Assembly: GCF_002354895.1 (NCBI RefSeq) | Contig: NZ_CP023439.1 | Span: forward strand, 248,001 to 312,000 | Length of the DNA stretch: 64,000 bases | Origin: Thauera sp. K11 | GTDB taxonomy: Bacteria; Pseudomonadota; Gammaproteobacteria; Burkholderiales; Rhodocyclaceae | Reading direction: 5' to 3' | Part shown: positions 1 through 8,802 of the stretch, one piece after another | Layout: every line of letters begins with the position of its first letter | Position numbering within the stretch: the first letter of the stretch is position 1 | The notes under the pieces: model-generated | What the model was told of the DNA's origin: nothing | What the model saw: only the letters and a program-made list of their open reading frames with translations | The model's database searches: none | Program-made: the position numbers and the translations under genes

Positions 1-1
1 G

Positions 2-1129
2 CCGGAACTGTGCCGGCAGCCCCCGTTGGGGCGGCGCAGGCCCCGCGTCCGGGGCAGCGATCCGGCCATCATCGTCTGGACCAGCGGTACCACCGGCCAG
101 CCCAAGGGGGCGTGGTTCGACCATCGCAATCTCGAAGCGGCCATCTTCACGGCGGGGCCGATGGCCGCGCCCTTCGACCGGCGTCTGGTGTCCACGCCGT
201 TCGCCCACGCCGGTTACATGACCAAGCTGTGGGAGCAGCTCGCCTTCGTGATGACCAACGTGATTTCGCCCGCGTCCTGGAATGCGCGCGACATGCTGCG
301 GCTGATCGCCGAGGAGAAGATCACCTGGGTGGGCGCGGTGCCGACCCAGTGGGCGAAGCTGATGGCCTTGCCCGAGGTGAGGGAGGCGGATTTTTCCACT
401 CTGCGCATCGCCGCGTCGGCCACGGCGCCGATGCCGGCGGATCTTGCCGAGCGCGTTACCCGGACGCTCGGCTGCCCGCTCATCGTGCGCTATGCGTCGA
501 CCGAGTCGCCGTCCATGACCGGAACGGTGCCGGGCGACGACCCGGAGACGCTGTTCCATACGGTGGGGCTGCCTCAGCTCGGCGTCGAGCTGCGCATCGT
601 CGATGACCGGGGCGTGCCGGTGGCCGACGGGGATATCGGCGTCGTGCAGGTCCGCTCGCCGGTGGTCATGCGTGGCTACTGGCGCGACGAAGAGGCCACC
701 CGGGCGGTGTTGGCGCCCGACGGCTGGTTCAGCAGCGGGGATCTGGGGCGTTTCGATGACGACGGCAACCTCGTGCTCGTCGGACGCCGCGACGACATGT
801 ACATCCGTGGCGGCTACAACGTGTATCCGACCGAGGTCGAGCGCGTGCTCGCCGAGCATCCGGACGTCGGGCAGGTGGTCATCGTGGGCATGCCGGCGCC
901 CGTCATCGGCGAGATCGGTGTCGCTTTCGTGGTGCCGGCGGACCGCTCGCGCCCGCCCTCGCTGGATGCATTGCGCGCCTGGTGCAGGGAAAGGCTGGCC
1001 GACTACAAAACGCCGGATCGTCTGGAGATCGTGGAGGCGCTGCCGCTCACGGCGATGATGAAGATCGACAAGCGGGCGCTGCGTGCGGTCGTAGGGGTCG
1101 AATCGGGAAGCGGAGTGACGCTGCAGTGA
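2..1129 (+). CDS. Acyl-CoA synthetase (AMP-forming), 5' end outside window
   Basis: This is the C-terminal 375 residues of an ANL-family adenylate-forming ligase; the reading frame is open to the window edge, so the start lies upstream. It would activate a carboxylic acid with ATP and CoA to feed the operon behind it. Visible motifs are the phosphate-binding loop WTSGTTGQPKG near the start, the hinge region SSGDLGRFDDDG, the RDDMYIRGGYNVYP segment, and the C-terminal MKIDKR whose first Lys should be the adenylation lysine. The SDR gene starts about 50 bases downstream on the same strand. The substrate is not deducible. Confidence 0.9.
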   Translation, partial: PELCRQPPLGRRRPRVRGSDPAIIVWTSGTTGQPKGAWFDHRNLEAAIFTAGPMAAPFDRRLVSTPFAHAGYMTKLWEQLAFVMTNVISPASWNARDMLRLIAEEKITWVGAVPTQWAKLMALPEVREADFSTLRIAASATAPMPADLAERVTRTLGCPLIVRYASTESPSMTGTVPGDDPETLFHTVGLPQLGVELRIVDDRGVPVADGDIGVVQVRSPVVMRGYWRDEEATRAVLAPDGWFSSGDLGRFDDDGNLVLVGRRDDMYIRGGYNVYPTEVERVLAEHPDVGQVVIVGMPAPVIGEIGVAFVVPADRSRPPSLDALRAWCRERLADYKTPDRLEIVEALPLTAMMKIDKRALRAVVGVESGSGVTLQ

Positions 1130-1179
1130 CCGGCGTCGGGCCGCATCGAAGTTTGGGACTACTAATCGATAGGTGAGCA

Positions 1180-2094
1180 ATGTCTGGAATTCTGCAAGGT
1201 AAGGTTGCGCTGGTGACGGGGGCGGGCCACGGCATCGGCCGCGGTCATGCGCTGGAACTGGCCAAACAGGGCGCCAAGGTCGTGGTCAACGATCTCGGCG
1301 GTTCCGCCAAGGGCGAGGGCTCGGGCCGCGTCGCCGAAGAGGTGTGCGAGATCATCCGCGCCCGCGGCGGTGAGGCGGTGCCCGATTTCGGCGACGTCGG
1401 CGACGAGGCGCAGGTCGAGGCGATGGTGCAGCGTGCCATCGACAGCTTCGGCAGGCTCGACATCCTGGTGAACAACGCCGGCATCGTGCGCGACAAGGCC
1501 ATCTGGAACATGGGCGCGGACGATTTCGACCTGGTGATGCGCGTCCATCTGCGCGGCACCTGGCTTACCTGCCGCGCGGCGGCCCGCTACTGGCGCGAGC
1601 GCGCCAAGGCCGAGGGCGGCAAGGTCTACGGCCGGATCATCAACACCACGTCGGGCGCGGGCCTGCTCGGCAACTTCGGCCAGTCCAACTACGCGACCGC
1701 GAAGGCCGCGACCGTGGGGCTCACGCTCACGCTCAGCGTCGAACTGGCCTCGATCGGCGTGACCGTCAATGCGGTTGGCCCGGGTGGCCTGACACGCTTG
1801 TCGGCGGGCGACAAGGCGCTCAAGGAAGCGGACCAATACGCCGAGGACGAGTGGGAGCCGCTCGGCCCCAAGGTCAGCTCGCCGCTCGTCGCCTGGCTGG
1901 CCAGCGAGGAGGCGGGCTACGTGTCGGGGCAGGTGATCCGCGCGATCCGCGACAAGATCTACTGGATGCATGGCTGGACGGAGGCCAGGACGATCTCCAA
2001 CGGCAACAAGCCCTGGAAGGCCGAGGAACTCGGCAAGCGTTTCGGTACCGAGGTCTTCGGCGTGCGTGCCGCCGGCCTCAGCCTCGGAGGCTGA
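1180..2094 (+). CDS. SDR-family 3-hydroxyacyl-CoA dehydrogenase
   Basis: A 304-residue short-chain dehydrogenase. The cofactor motif TGAGHGIG is at about residues 13-20, NNAG follows near 100, and the catalytic YATAK pair is near 170. Its N-terminal region (GRGHALELAKQGAKVVVNDLGG) resembles the hydroxyacyl-CoA dehydrogenase domain of peroxisomal multifunctional enzyme 2 rather than FabG, as expected for a beta-oxidation step acting after the neighbouring MaoC hydratase. The MaoC gene starts 3 bases after the stop, so the two are almost certainly co-translated. Substrate chain or ring structure is unknown. Confidence 0.88.
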   Translation: MSGILQGKVALVTGAGHGIGRGHALELAKQGAKVVVNDLGGSAKGEGSGRVAEEVCEIIRARGGEAVPDFGDVGDEAQVEAMVQRAIDSFGRLDILVNNAGIVRDKAIWNMGADDFDLVMRVHLRGTWLTCRAAARYWRERAKAEGGKVYGRIINTTSGAGLLGNFGQSNYATAKAATVGLTLTLSVELASIGVTVNAVGPGGLTRLSAGDKALKEADQYAEDEWEPLGPKVSSPLVAWLASEEAGYVSGQVIRAIRDKIYWMHGWTEARTISNGNKPWKAEELGKRFGTEVFGVRAAGLSLGG

Positions 2095-2097
2095 GCC

Positions 2098-2553
2098 ATG
2101 GTCGTGCTCGAAGGCAAGGAAGGCATTCTGGCCCGCGTCGGCCAGGATCTGGGACACGGCCCCTGGGTGCGCATCACCCAGGAGCGCATCAACCAGTTCG
2201 CCGAGGCGACCGGCGATCACCAGTGGATCCACGTCGATGTCGAGCGGGCGAAGACCGGCCCTTATGGCAAGACCATCGCCCATGGCCTGCTGACGCTGTC
2301 GATGCTGGGGGTGCTGTCCCGGGACGTATTCACGTTCAAGGGCTTCAAGATGGGGATCAACTACGGCTACGAGAAGATCCGTTTCCCCGCGACCGTCCCG
2401 GTCGATTCCAACCTGCGTCTGGCCGCCAAAGTCCTGTCGTGCGAGGAAGTCGGCGGCGGGAACATCCAGACGGTCATGGAACTGACCGTCGAAGTCGAGG
2501 GCAGCGCCAAGCCTGCCTGCGTGGCCCAGATGATCTTCCGTCACGTTCCATGA
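2098..2553 (+). CDS. MaoC-like (R)-specific enoyl-CoA hydratase
   Basis: A 151-residue single hot-dog-fold hydratase. The hydratase-2 signature is present: TGDHQWIHVD with the Asp and His that activate water, followed by the A-HG-LTLSM helix around residue 60. It should hydrate a trans-2-enoyl-CoA to the 3-hydroxyacyl-CoA that the upstream SDR oxidises. Its stop codon overlaps the start of the next crotonase gene (ATGA), so translation is coupled. The length is normal for stand-alone MaoC proteins. Confidence 0.88.
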   Translation: MVVLEGKEGILARVGQDLGHGPWVRITQERINQFAEATGDHQWIHVDVERAKTGPYGKTIAHGLLTLSMLGVLSRDVFTFKGFKMGINYGYEKIRFPATVPVDSNLRLAAKVLSCEEVGGGNIQTVMELTVEVEGSAKPACVAQMIFRHVP

Positions 2554-3413
2554 GCAGCGAATACCAGCACATCCGGTACGAGGTCCGCGCGGGCGTGGCA
2601 CGCATCACGCTCAGCCGGCCCGACAGGCTCAATGCGTTGGGCATGGGGCCGGGGTCGAGCCGTGAGGAGATCGCGGCGGCATTGTGCCGGGCGGATCGCG
2701 ATGACGAGGTCGGCACCGTGCTGTTGCGCGCAGAGGGCCGCGCCTTCTGCGCGGGCGGCGATCTCACCGGCGTTCCACCGACCGAGACGCCGCTCGACGA
2801 GCATCTGTTCAACGAGGACATCCTGCGCTTCTACGCCGGCTTCCGCGCGCTGCACAAGCCGGTGGTCGCTGCGGTGAACGGGCTGTGCCTCGGTGCCGGC
2901 CTGGGCATGCTGGTGCAGTGCGATCTCGTGGTTGCCGCCGACGATGCGCGCTTCGGCCTGATCGAGGGGCGCATCGGCCAGCCGGGCGCCAGCGAGCTGG
3001 TGCCGGTCATCGGGGCGCAGTGGGCGAAGTTCCTGATCCTCACCGGTGAGCTGATCGATGCGGAGACCGCGAGGGAGATCGGCCTGGCGCTGGCCGTGGT
3101 GCCGGCGGACCGGCTCGACGCGCGTGCTGCTGACCTGGCCGAGCGCATCGCCCGGCTGCCGCGCGGCGGCGTGACGCTGAACAAGGCCTGCATCGATGCG
3201 ATGACCGACGTCATGGGCCGCACCGCCGGCCGTCTGGTCGGGCGCGCGATCGACACGACCACCAAGGGCATGGGCAGGTTTGCCCAGGCGCCGGATGGGC
3301 GGACCTTCGAGGACATTCTGCGCGCCGAGGGCATCGAGGGCATGAAGAAGGCGCGCGACCTGCAGTTCAAGGGGGCCTGGCTCGAACCCAGGGCCAGGCG
3401 CAGCGACGCATAA
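2550..3413 (+). CDS. Enoyl-CoA hydratase/isomerase (crotonase) family protein
   Basis: A 287-residue crotonase. The ATG at 2550 overlaps the MaoC stop and begins MSSEYQHIRYEV, the usual family N-terminus. The oxyanion-hole elements are seen as FCAGGDL near residue 70 and the glycine-rich GLCLGAGLGM near 115. A Glu in FGLIEGRIGQPGAS sits where one catalytic glutamate is expected. An insertion around residues 75-95 and a C-terminal end rich in basic residues make it slightly longer than a standard hydratase. It could be a hydratase, isomerase or C-C hydrolase for the operon's substrate. Confidence 0.85.
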   Translation: MSSEYQHIRYEVRAGVARITLSRPDRLNALGMGPGSSREEIAAALCRADRDDEVGTVLLRAEGRAFCAGGDLTGVPPTETPLDEHLFNEDILRFYAGFRALHKPVVAAVNGLCLGAGLGMLVQCDLVVAADDARFGLIEGRIGQPGASELVPVIGAQWAKFLILTGELIDAETAREIGLALAVVPADRLDARAADLAERIARLPRGGVTLNKACIDAMTDVMGRTAGRLVGRAIDTTTKGMGRFAQAPDGRTFEDILRAEGIEGMKKARDLQFKGAWLEPRARRSDA

Positions 3414-3436
3414 CAACGAAACTTGAGGAGACCGGC

Positions 3437-4648
3437 TTGGCTGCTCTACTGGACGGTGTACGCATCGTCGACATGACCTCGGTGCTGATGGGGCCTTACG
3501 CCACGCAGATCCTCGCCGACTATGGCGCGGACGTGATCAAGGTGGAGGCGCCCGCCGGCGACACCACGCGGCAGGTGCCGCCGATGCGCAGCCCGAACAT
3601 GGGCACCATCTACCTGCACCTGAACCGCAACAAGCGCAGCCTGGTGCTCGACCTCAAGCGGGAAGGTGCGCTCGATGCGCTGCTGAAGCTGCTGGAGACG
3701 GCGGACGTCTTCGTCTCCAACGTGCGGCCGAAGGCGCTGGCCCGCCTCGGACTGGACAGCGAGGTGCTGAGCCGGCGCAATCCACGACTCGTCGTCGCTT
3801 CGCTGGTCGGCTTCGGCCAGGATGGTCCCTATGCCGCCGATCCCGCCTACGAGGACCTCATCCAGGCGCTGACCACGGTGCCCTCGCTGCTCGTCGCGGC
3901 GGGTTCGGAACAGCCGCACTACGTGCCGGTGGCCTACAACGACCGCTCCGTGGGGCAGAGTGCGGCGATCGCGATCATGGCGGCGCTGTTCGAGCGCGAG
4001 CGCAGCGGACTTGGCCAGTGCATCGAGGTCCCGATGTTCGAGACCATGGTGCAGAACGTCATGGGCGACCACCTCGGCGGGCTGACCTTCGAGCCGCCGC
4101 TGGGGCCGCCCGGCTATCAGCGCACGCTCAACAGGGAGCGTCGTCCCTATCCGACGAAGGACGGCCATGTCTGCGTGATCATCTACACCGACAAGCACTG
4201 GGAGAGGTTCGGCGAGATGATCGGCCGGCCAGGGTTGCTCGAGGACCCACGGTTCAAGGATCTCACCGCGCGGACGGTGCACGCCCCGGCGGTCTATGCG
4301 CTGATCGCGGAGACCATGCCGCAGCGTACGACGGCTGAGTGGCTGGCGGCCTTCAGGGCGGCGGACATTCCGGTTGCGCCCATGCATACGCTCACTTCGA
4401 TCATGGACGACCCGCATCTGAAGGCAACGGGGTTTTTCCGCCGGATCGAGCACCCGAGCGAAGGGGCAATCTACGAAATGGCGATTCCCTCGAAGTGGTC
4501 GCGCTCGAAGCCGTCCATCCGCCGGCACGCGCCGCAGCTCGGCGAGCACAGCAGGGAAGTGCTGAGCGAAGCCGGCTTGAGCGATACCGAGATCGATGCG
4601 CTCGTCGAATCCGGGGGGGCCGCGCAATCGCCCCGGCCGGGCCGCTGA
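3437..4648 (+). CDS. CaiB/BaiF (class III) CoA-transferase
   Basis: A 403-residue class III CoA-transferase. The start codon is TTG, chosen because a GAGGAG ribosome site lies 7 bases upstream and the translation begins AALLDGVRIVDMTSVLMGPYA, typical of the family. It would move CoA between an acyl-CoA and an incoming acid. In the segment PAYEDLIQA the residue aligned by eye with the catalytic Asp of this family is Glu139, with Asp140 next to it, so the nucleophile assignment is uncertain. It sits between two crotonases in the same operon. Confidence 0.86.
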   Translation: MAALLDGVRIVDMTSVLMGPYATQILADYGADVIKVEAPAGDTTRQVPPMRSPNMGTIYLHLNRNKRSLVLDLKREGALDALLKLLETADVFVSNVRPKALARLGLDSEVLSRRNPRLVVASLVGFGQDGPYAADPAYEDLIQALTTVPSLLVAAGSEQPHYVPVAYNDRSVGQSAAIAIMAALFERERSGLGQCIEVPMFETMVQNVMGDHLGGLTFEPPLGPPGYQRTLNRERRPYPTKDGHVCVIIYTDKHWERFGEMIGRPGLLEDPRFKDLTARTVHAPAVYALIAETMPQRTTAEWLAAFRAADIPVAPMHTLTSIMDDPHLKATGFFRRIEHPSEGAIYEMAIPSKWSRSKPSIRRHAPQLGEHSREVLSEAGLSDTEIDALVESGGAAQSPRPGR

Positions 4649-4681
4649 ATCCATGTCAATGTCAAAACTACAGGTAACGCC

Positions 4682-5479
4682 ATGAACGAAGTGATCGGAA
4701 CCCTGGTCCTGCATTCGGTCGAGAACGGCATTTGCCGCATCGTGCTTAACCGCCCGGAGGTCGCCAACGCCATTGCCGCGGCACAGCGCGAGGCCATCAT
4801 CGGCCTCTTGGAACAGGCCGGACGTGACTCCGCGGTGCGTGTGGTGGTGCTGGCCTCGAACGGCAAGCATTTCTGCTCTGGTGCTGACATCGAGGCCATC
4901 GCCGAGGGTGGCCTGCGCGCGGGCGAGGCGATGCAGCGCATCATGAACGGCGCCCAGCGCCTGGTCGCGGCGGTGCTCGACTGCGGCAAGCCGGTGATCG
5001 CGGCGGTGCAGGGGACGGCCGCGGGGCTGGGTGCCCATCTGGCCTTTGCCTGCGACCTGGTGGTGGCCGCCGAGGAAGCGGGCTTCATCGAGATCTTCGT
5101 GCGCCGGGGCCTCACGGTCGATGCCGGGGGGGCCTACCTGCTGCCGCGTCTGGTCGGCGTGCAGAAGGCCAAGGAACTGGTGTTCTTCGGCGACAAGGTG
5201 TCGGCGCGCGATGCGCATGCGCTCGGCCTCGTCAACCGGGTGGTGGCCGATGCCGAGCTGGCCGCCACGGTCGATGCCCTGGCCGCCCGTCTCGCCACTG
5301 GCCCCACGACCGCCATCTCGCTGGCCAAGCGCCTCATCAACAAATCCCTAGACACCGACCGCGGCAACGCATTTCTCGAAGAAGCCATGGCACAGGAAGT
5401 CAACTCGAGAAGCGAAGACGCGACCGAGGGCGTGAAAGCGTTCATCGAGCGCCGCACGCCTCAGTTCAAGGGCTATTGA
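4682..5479 (+). CDS. Enoyl-CoA hydratase/isomerase family protein
   Basis: A 265-residue crotonase, the second in the operon. It shows FCSGADI near residue 61, the helix-start glycines in GTAAGLGAHLAF near 112, and FIEIFVRRGLTVDAGGAYLLPR, where Glu and Asp occupy the positions of the acid/base residues. An Asp at the second acid position is common in isomerase and thiol-acting branches, so a hydratase versus isomerase role cannot be fixed. The C-terminus ends FIERRTPQFKGY, the typical crotonase tail. It follows the CoA-transferase by about 33 bases and precedes etfB. Confidence 0.87.
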   Translation: MNEVIGTLVLHSVENGICRIVLNRPEVANAIAAAQREAIIGLLEQAGRDSAVRVVVLASNGKHFCSGADIEAIAEGGLRAGEAMQRIMNGAQRLVAAVLDCGKPVIAAVQGTAAGLGAHLAFACDLVVAAEEAGFIEIFVRRGLTVDAGGAYLLPRLVGVQKAKELVFFGDKVSARDAHALGLVNRVVADAELAATVDALAARLATGPTTAISLAKRLINKSLDTDRGNAFLEEAMAQEVNSRSEDATEGVKAFIERRTPQFKGY

Positions 5480-5542
5480 GGCACCGCGTGCTATCGCCGG
5501 TGCCGTTCATGCAATCGTTATTTTCTGCTGCAAGGTCATAGG

Positions 5543-6292
5543 ATGAAGATTCTCGTGCCCGTCAAGCGTGTGCTTGATTACAACGTGAAAGCGCGGGTGA
5601 AGGCCGACGGGACGGGGGTGGACCTGTCCAACGTCAAGATGGCGATGAATCCCTTCGACGAGATCGCCGTGGAAGAGGCGGTGCGTCTGAAGGAGGCTGG
5701 CGTGGCTGCCGAAGTGGTGGCGGTGAGCTGCGGCGTGGGGGCCTGCCAGGAGACGCTACGCGCGGCGCTGGCGATCGGCGCGGACCGTGCCATCCTGGTC
5801 GAGACCGACGTGGAGCTGCAGCCGCTGGCGGTCGCCAAGCTGCTGAAGGCGCTTTGCGACAGGGAAGAGCCAGCACTGGTGATCGGCGGCAAGCAGGCGA
5901 TCGACAACGACGCCAACCAGACCGGCCAGATGCTGGCAGCGCTCTTGGGCTGGCCGCAGGCGACCTTCGCTTCCAAGCTCGCGATCGGCGGTGGCAAGGC
6001 CACCGTCACGCGTGAGATCGATGGGGGACTGGAGACGCTGGCGATCAAGCTGCCGGCGGTGGTGACGACCGACCTGCGCCTGAACGAGCCGCGCTACGCA
6101 ACCCTGCCCAACATCATGAAGGCGAAGAAGAAGCCGCTCGACACGGTGAAGCCTGCCGACCTCGGCGTGGATGTGACGCCACGGCTCACGATACTGAAGG
6201 TGGCCGAGCCGCCCAGGCGCAGCACCGGCGTGCGGGTGGCCGACGTGGCCCAGCTCATCGACAAACTGAAGAACGAAGCGAAGGTGATCTGA
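5543..6292 (+). CDS. etfB: Electron transfer flavoprotein subunit beta
   Basis: A 249-residue ETF beta subunit, beginning [14 protein letters not shown] and carrying [24 protein letters not shown], the conserved AMP-binding/recognition-loop region of the family. With EtfA it accepts electrons from acyl-CoA dehydrogenases and passes them to the quinone pool through ETF:quinone oxidoreductase. Its stop codon shares a base with the etfA start (TGATG), so the two subunits are coupled. Placement right behind the crotonase indicates that the upstream pathway includes an acyl-CoA dehydrogenation. Confidence 0.95.
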   Translation: MKILVPVKRVLDYNVKARVKADGTGVDLSNVKMAMNPFDEIAVEEAVRLKEAGVAAEVVAVSCGVGACQETLRAALAIGADRAILVETDVELQPLAVAKLLKALCDREEPALVIGGKQAIDNDANQTGQMLAALLGWPQATFASKLAIGGGKATVTREIDGGLETLAIKLPAVVTTDLRLNEPRYATLPNIMKAKKKPLDTVKPADLGVDVTPRLTILKVAEPPRRSTGVRVADVAQLIDKLKNEAKVI

Positions 6293-7224
6293 TGGCGATT
6301 CTCGTCCTGGCCGAACACGACAACCTGACCCTGAAGGCGGCCACCCTCAACACCATCACCGCCGCAAGCAGGATCGGCGGCGACATCCATGTGCTCGTCG
6401 CCGGCGCCAATGTGAGTGCCGCGGCTGAAGCCGCCGCAAGGGTGGCCGGTGTGTCCAAGGTGCTGGTGGCCGATGCGCCGCACCTGGAGGCGCAGCTTGC
6501 CGAGAACGTCGCCGACCTGCTCCGGGCTCTGGCCGCCGGCTACAGCCATGTGCTGGCATCGGCCACCAGTGCGGGCAAGAACGTGCTGCCGCGCGTGGCG
6601 GCGCTGCTCGACGTGGCGCAGATCAGCGACATCGTCGCGGTGGAAAGCCCGGACATCTTCGTGCGGCCGATCTATGCCGGCAATGCGCTGGCGACGGTGA
6701 AGAGTGCGGATCCGGTCAAGGTGATCACGGTGCGCACCACCGCTTTCGAAGCGGCGGGCGAGGGCAGCGGTGCGGCCATCGAGGCCGTTGCCGCCGGTAC
6801 TGATACCGGCCTGTCCAGCCTGGTTGGCCGCGAGATCAGCAAGAGCGCACGGCCGGAACTGGGCGCGGCGAAGATCATCGTCTCCGGCGGCCGTGGGCTG
6901 GGTAGCGGCGAAACCTACACCCGATTGCTCGAACCGCTTGCCGACAAACTGGGGGCCGCGCTGGGCGCGAGCCGCGCGGCGGTCGATGCGGGCTATGTGC
7001 CCAACGACTACCAGGTGGGCCAGACGGGCAAGATCGTGGCGCCGCAACTCTACCTCGCGATCGGCATTTCGGGTGCGATCCAGCATCTGGCGGGCATGAA
7101 GGACTCCAAGGTGATCGTGGCAATCAACAAGGATGAAGAAGCGCCCATCTTCCAGGTCGCGGACTACGGTCTGGTGGCGGACCTGTTCACTGCGGTCCCC
7201 GAATTGACCGCAGCCCTGTCGTGA
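6292..7224 (+). CDS. etfA: Electron transfer flavoprotein subunit alpha
   Basis: A 310-residue ETF alpha subunit. The C-terminal FAD domain is intact: [12 protein letters not shown] near residue 200, the [23 protein letters not shown] stretch near 245, and the closing [15 protein letters not shown]. It is the FAD-carrying half of the electron carrier formed with the adjacent EtfB. The gap to the next gene is about 145 bases and contains a possible terminator, so the catabolic transcript may end here and the transhydrogenase genes start a new unit. Confidence 0.95.
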   Translation: MAILVLAEHDNLTLKAATLNTITAASRIGGDIHVLVAGANVSAAAEAAARVAGVSKVLVADAPHLEAQLAENVADLLRALAAGYSHVLASATSAGKNVLPRVAALLDVAQISDIVAVESPDIFVRPIYAGNALATVKSADPVKVITVRTTAFEAAGEGSGAAIEAVAAGTDTGLSSLVGREISKSARPELGAAKIIVSGGRGLGSGETYTRLLEPLADKLGAALGASRAAVDAGYVPNDYQVGQTGKIVAPQLYLAIGISGAIQHLAGMKDSKVIVAINKDEEAPIFQVADYGLVADLFTAVPELTAALS

Positions 7225-7269
7225 GTGTGCCGCACAGGACGTGAGGCAACCACGACCCGATTTTCCGGG

Positions 7270-7336
7270 AGCGTCGCATTCAGCTCTACGGGGCAGTCTC
7301 CTCTCCCTCCTCCCCTTGCGCGACGCTTCTTTTTTT
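7270..7336 (+). terminator. Possible factor-independent terminator after etfA
   Basis: AGCGTCGC at 7270-7277 is exactly complementary to GCGACGCT at 7320-7327, and the second arm is followed by a T-rich run up to 7340. The loop of 42 bases is long for an intrinsic terminator, so this is tentative. It would separate the etf transcript from pntAA. Confidence 0.35.
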
Positions 7337-7369
7337 ATTTTGAGCAGCCTGCAGACCGGGATTCAATCG

Positions 7370-8500
7370 ATGACGATCCTGATTGGTGTTGCACGTGAGA
7401 TCACCCCCGGCGAGCGCCGTTTGCCAGTGGTTCCTGACGTGGTGAAGAAGTATCTGGGCCTTGGCGCCCGGGTGATACTTGAGCGGGGGGCGGGCGACCC
7501 TGCGCATTATCGCGACGACGCCTTCACTGAGGTGACTCCGGGCGCTGCGGCCGAGGTTTTCGCCCAAGCCGACATCGTGCTGTGTGTGCAGCCGCCGGCG
7601 CCCGAGCGCCTGGCGGCGATGAAGCCGGGCAGCGTGCTGCTGGGCATGCTGCAGCCGTGGGCCGACGTGGAGCGGGTGAAGCTCCTGCAGGAGCGGCAGA
7701 TCACCGCGTTCGCGCTGGAGCTGCTGCCGCGCATCACGCGCTCGCAGAGCATGGACGCGCTGTCGAGCCAGGCCGCGGTGGCCGGCTACGAATGCGCGCT
7801 GATCGCCGCCGACCATTCGCCCAAGTTCTTCCCGATGCTCACCTACGCCGCCGGCACCATCCGCCCGGCCAAGGTGCTGGTGGTCGGCGCCGGCGTGGCC
7901 GGGTTGCAGGCGATCGCCACCGCGCGGCGCATCGGCGCGATGGTCGAAGCCTACGACGTGCGCCCGGAAACCAAGGAGCAGGTCGAATCGCTCGGCGCCA
8001 AGTTCGTCGATACCGGCGTCTCGGCCGCGGGCGCCGGCGGCTATGCGCGCGAACTCACCGACGAAGAGAAGGCGAAGCAGGCCGAGCGCTTGGCCAAGGC
8101 GGTCGGCCAGTGCGACGCGCTGATCACCACCGCCGCGATTCCGGGCAAGCGGGCGCCGCGCATCGTCACCGCCGACATGATCGCGCGCATGAAGCCGGGC
8201 GCGGTGGTGGTCGACATGGCCGCCGAAACCGGCGGCAACGTCGAGGGCACGGTGGCCGGCGAGAAGACCTGGATCAACGACGTGCTCGTCATCGGCCCCA
8301 CCCACATCGCCAGCCGCATGCCGGTGCATGCGTCCGAGATGTACGCCAAGAACCTGTTCAATTTCATCTCGCCCTTCATCAAGGACGGCGCGCTCGCGCT
8401 CGACTGGGAAGACGAGGTGATGGCCGGCTGCTGCCTGACCCACGCGGGCGAGCTGCGCCACGCCGGCGTGGCGCAGGCGCTCGGCCTGCAAGGAGCCTGA
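7370..8500 (+). CDS. pntAA: NAD(P) transhydrogenase subunit alpha, part 1 (NAD-binding domain I)
   Basis: A 376-residue domain I protein of proton-translocating transhydrogenase. The ATG at 7370 gives MTILIGVAREITPGERRLP, the standard start of alanine dehydrogenase/PNT proteins; an upstream extension is possible but lacks family similarity. The Rossmann motif VVGAGVAGLQAI is near residue 168, and the RDQ-loop equivalent lies near SMDALSSQAAVAGY. It binds NAD(H) on the cytoplasmic face and exchanges hydride with domain III in PntB. The membrane part of the alpha subunit is encoded separately by the next gene, the split arrangement known from Rhodospirillum. Confidence 0.94.
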   Translation: MTILIGVAREITPGERRLPVVPDVVKKYLGLGARVILERGAGDPAHYRDDAFTEVTPGAAAEVFAQADIVLCVQPPAPERLAAMKPGSVLLGMLQPWADVERVKLLQERQITAFALELLPRITRSQSMDALSSQAAVAGYECALIAADHSPKFFPMLTYAAGTIRPAKVLVVGAGVAGLQAIATARRIGAMVEAYDVRPETKEQVESLGAKFVDTGVSAAGAGGYARELTDEEKAKQAERLAKAVGQCDALITTAAIPGKRAPRIVTADMIARMKPGAVVVDMAAETGGNVEGTVAGEKTWINDVLVIGPTHIASRMPVHASEMYAKNLFNFISPFIKDGALALDWEDEVMAGCCLTHAGELRHAGVAQALGLQGA

Positions 8501-8502
8501 CC

Positions 8503-8802
8503 ATGGATGGAATCGCAGCGCTGTATATCTTCATGCTCGCCGCCTTCACCGGCTACGAGGTGATCTCGCGGGTGCCGGTGATCCTGCACACGCCGCTGAT
8601 GAGCGGCTCGAACTTCGTCCACGGCGTGGTGCTGGTGGGCGCGATGGTGGTGCTCGGCCATGCCGACCCGGAAGACCCGGTGCAATTGGCGATCGGCTTC
8701 GTCGCGGTGTTCCTGGGCGCGGCCAACGCGGCCGGCGGCTACGTGGTGACCGAACGCATGCTCGCCATGTTCAAGGGCGGCAAGAAGGAGGGCGCGCAAT
8801 GA
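8503..8802 (+). CDS. pntAB: NAD(P) transhydrogenase subunit alpha, part 2 (membrane)
   Basis: A 99-residue membrane protein with about three hydrophobic segments (IAALYIFMLAAFTGYEVI, FVHGVVLVGAMVVLG and LAIGFVAVFLGAANAAGGYVV). It corresponds to the first transmembrane helices that are fused to PntA in enterobacteria. It starts 2 bases after the pntAA stop and its stop overlaps pntB by four bases, so all three subunits are translationally coupled. It forms the proton channel together with the membrane domain of PntB. Confidence 0.93.
   Translation: MDGIAALYIFMLAAFTGYEVISRVPVILHTPLMSGSNFVHGVVLVGAMVVLGHADPEDPVQLAIGFVAVFLGAANAAGGYVVTERMLAMFKGGKKEGAQ

Noticed and set aside
1162..2601. Long minus-strand frames opposite the SDR, crotonase, oxidoreductase and cox genes, up to about 1200 codons.
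   Set aside because: They mirror codon bias of GC-rich genes on the other strand, are His/Arg/Ala-rich and have no family motifs or ribosome sites.
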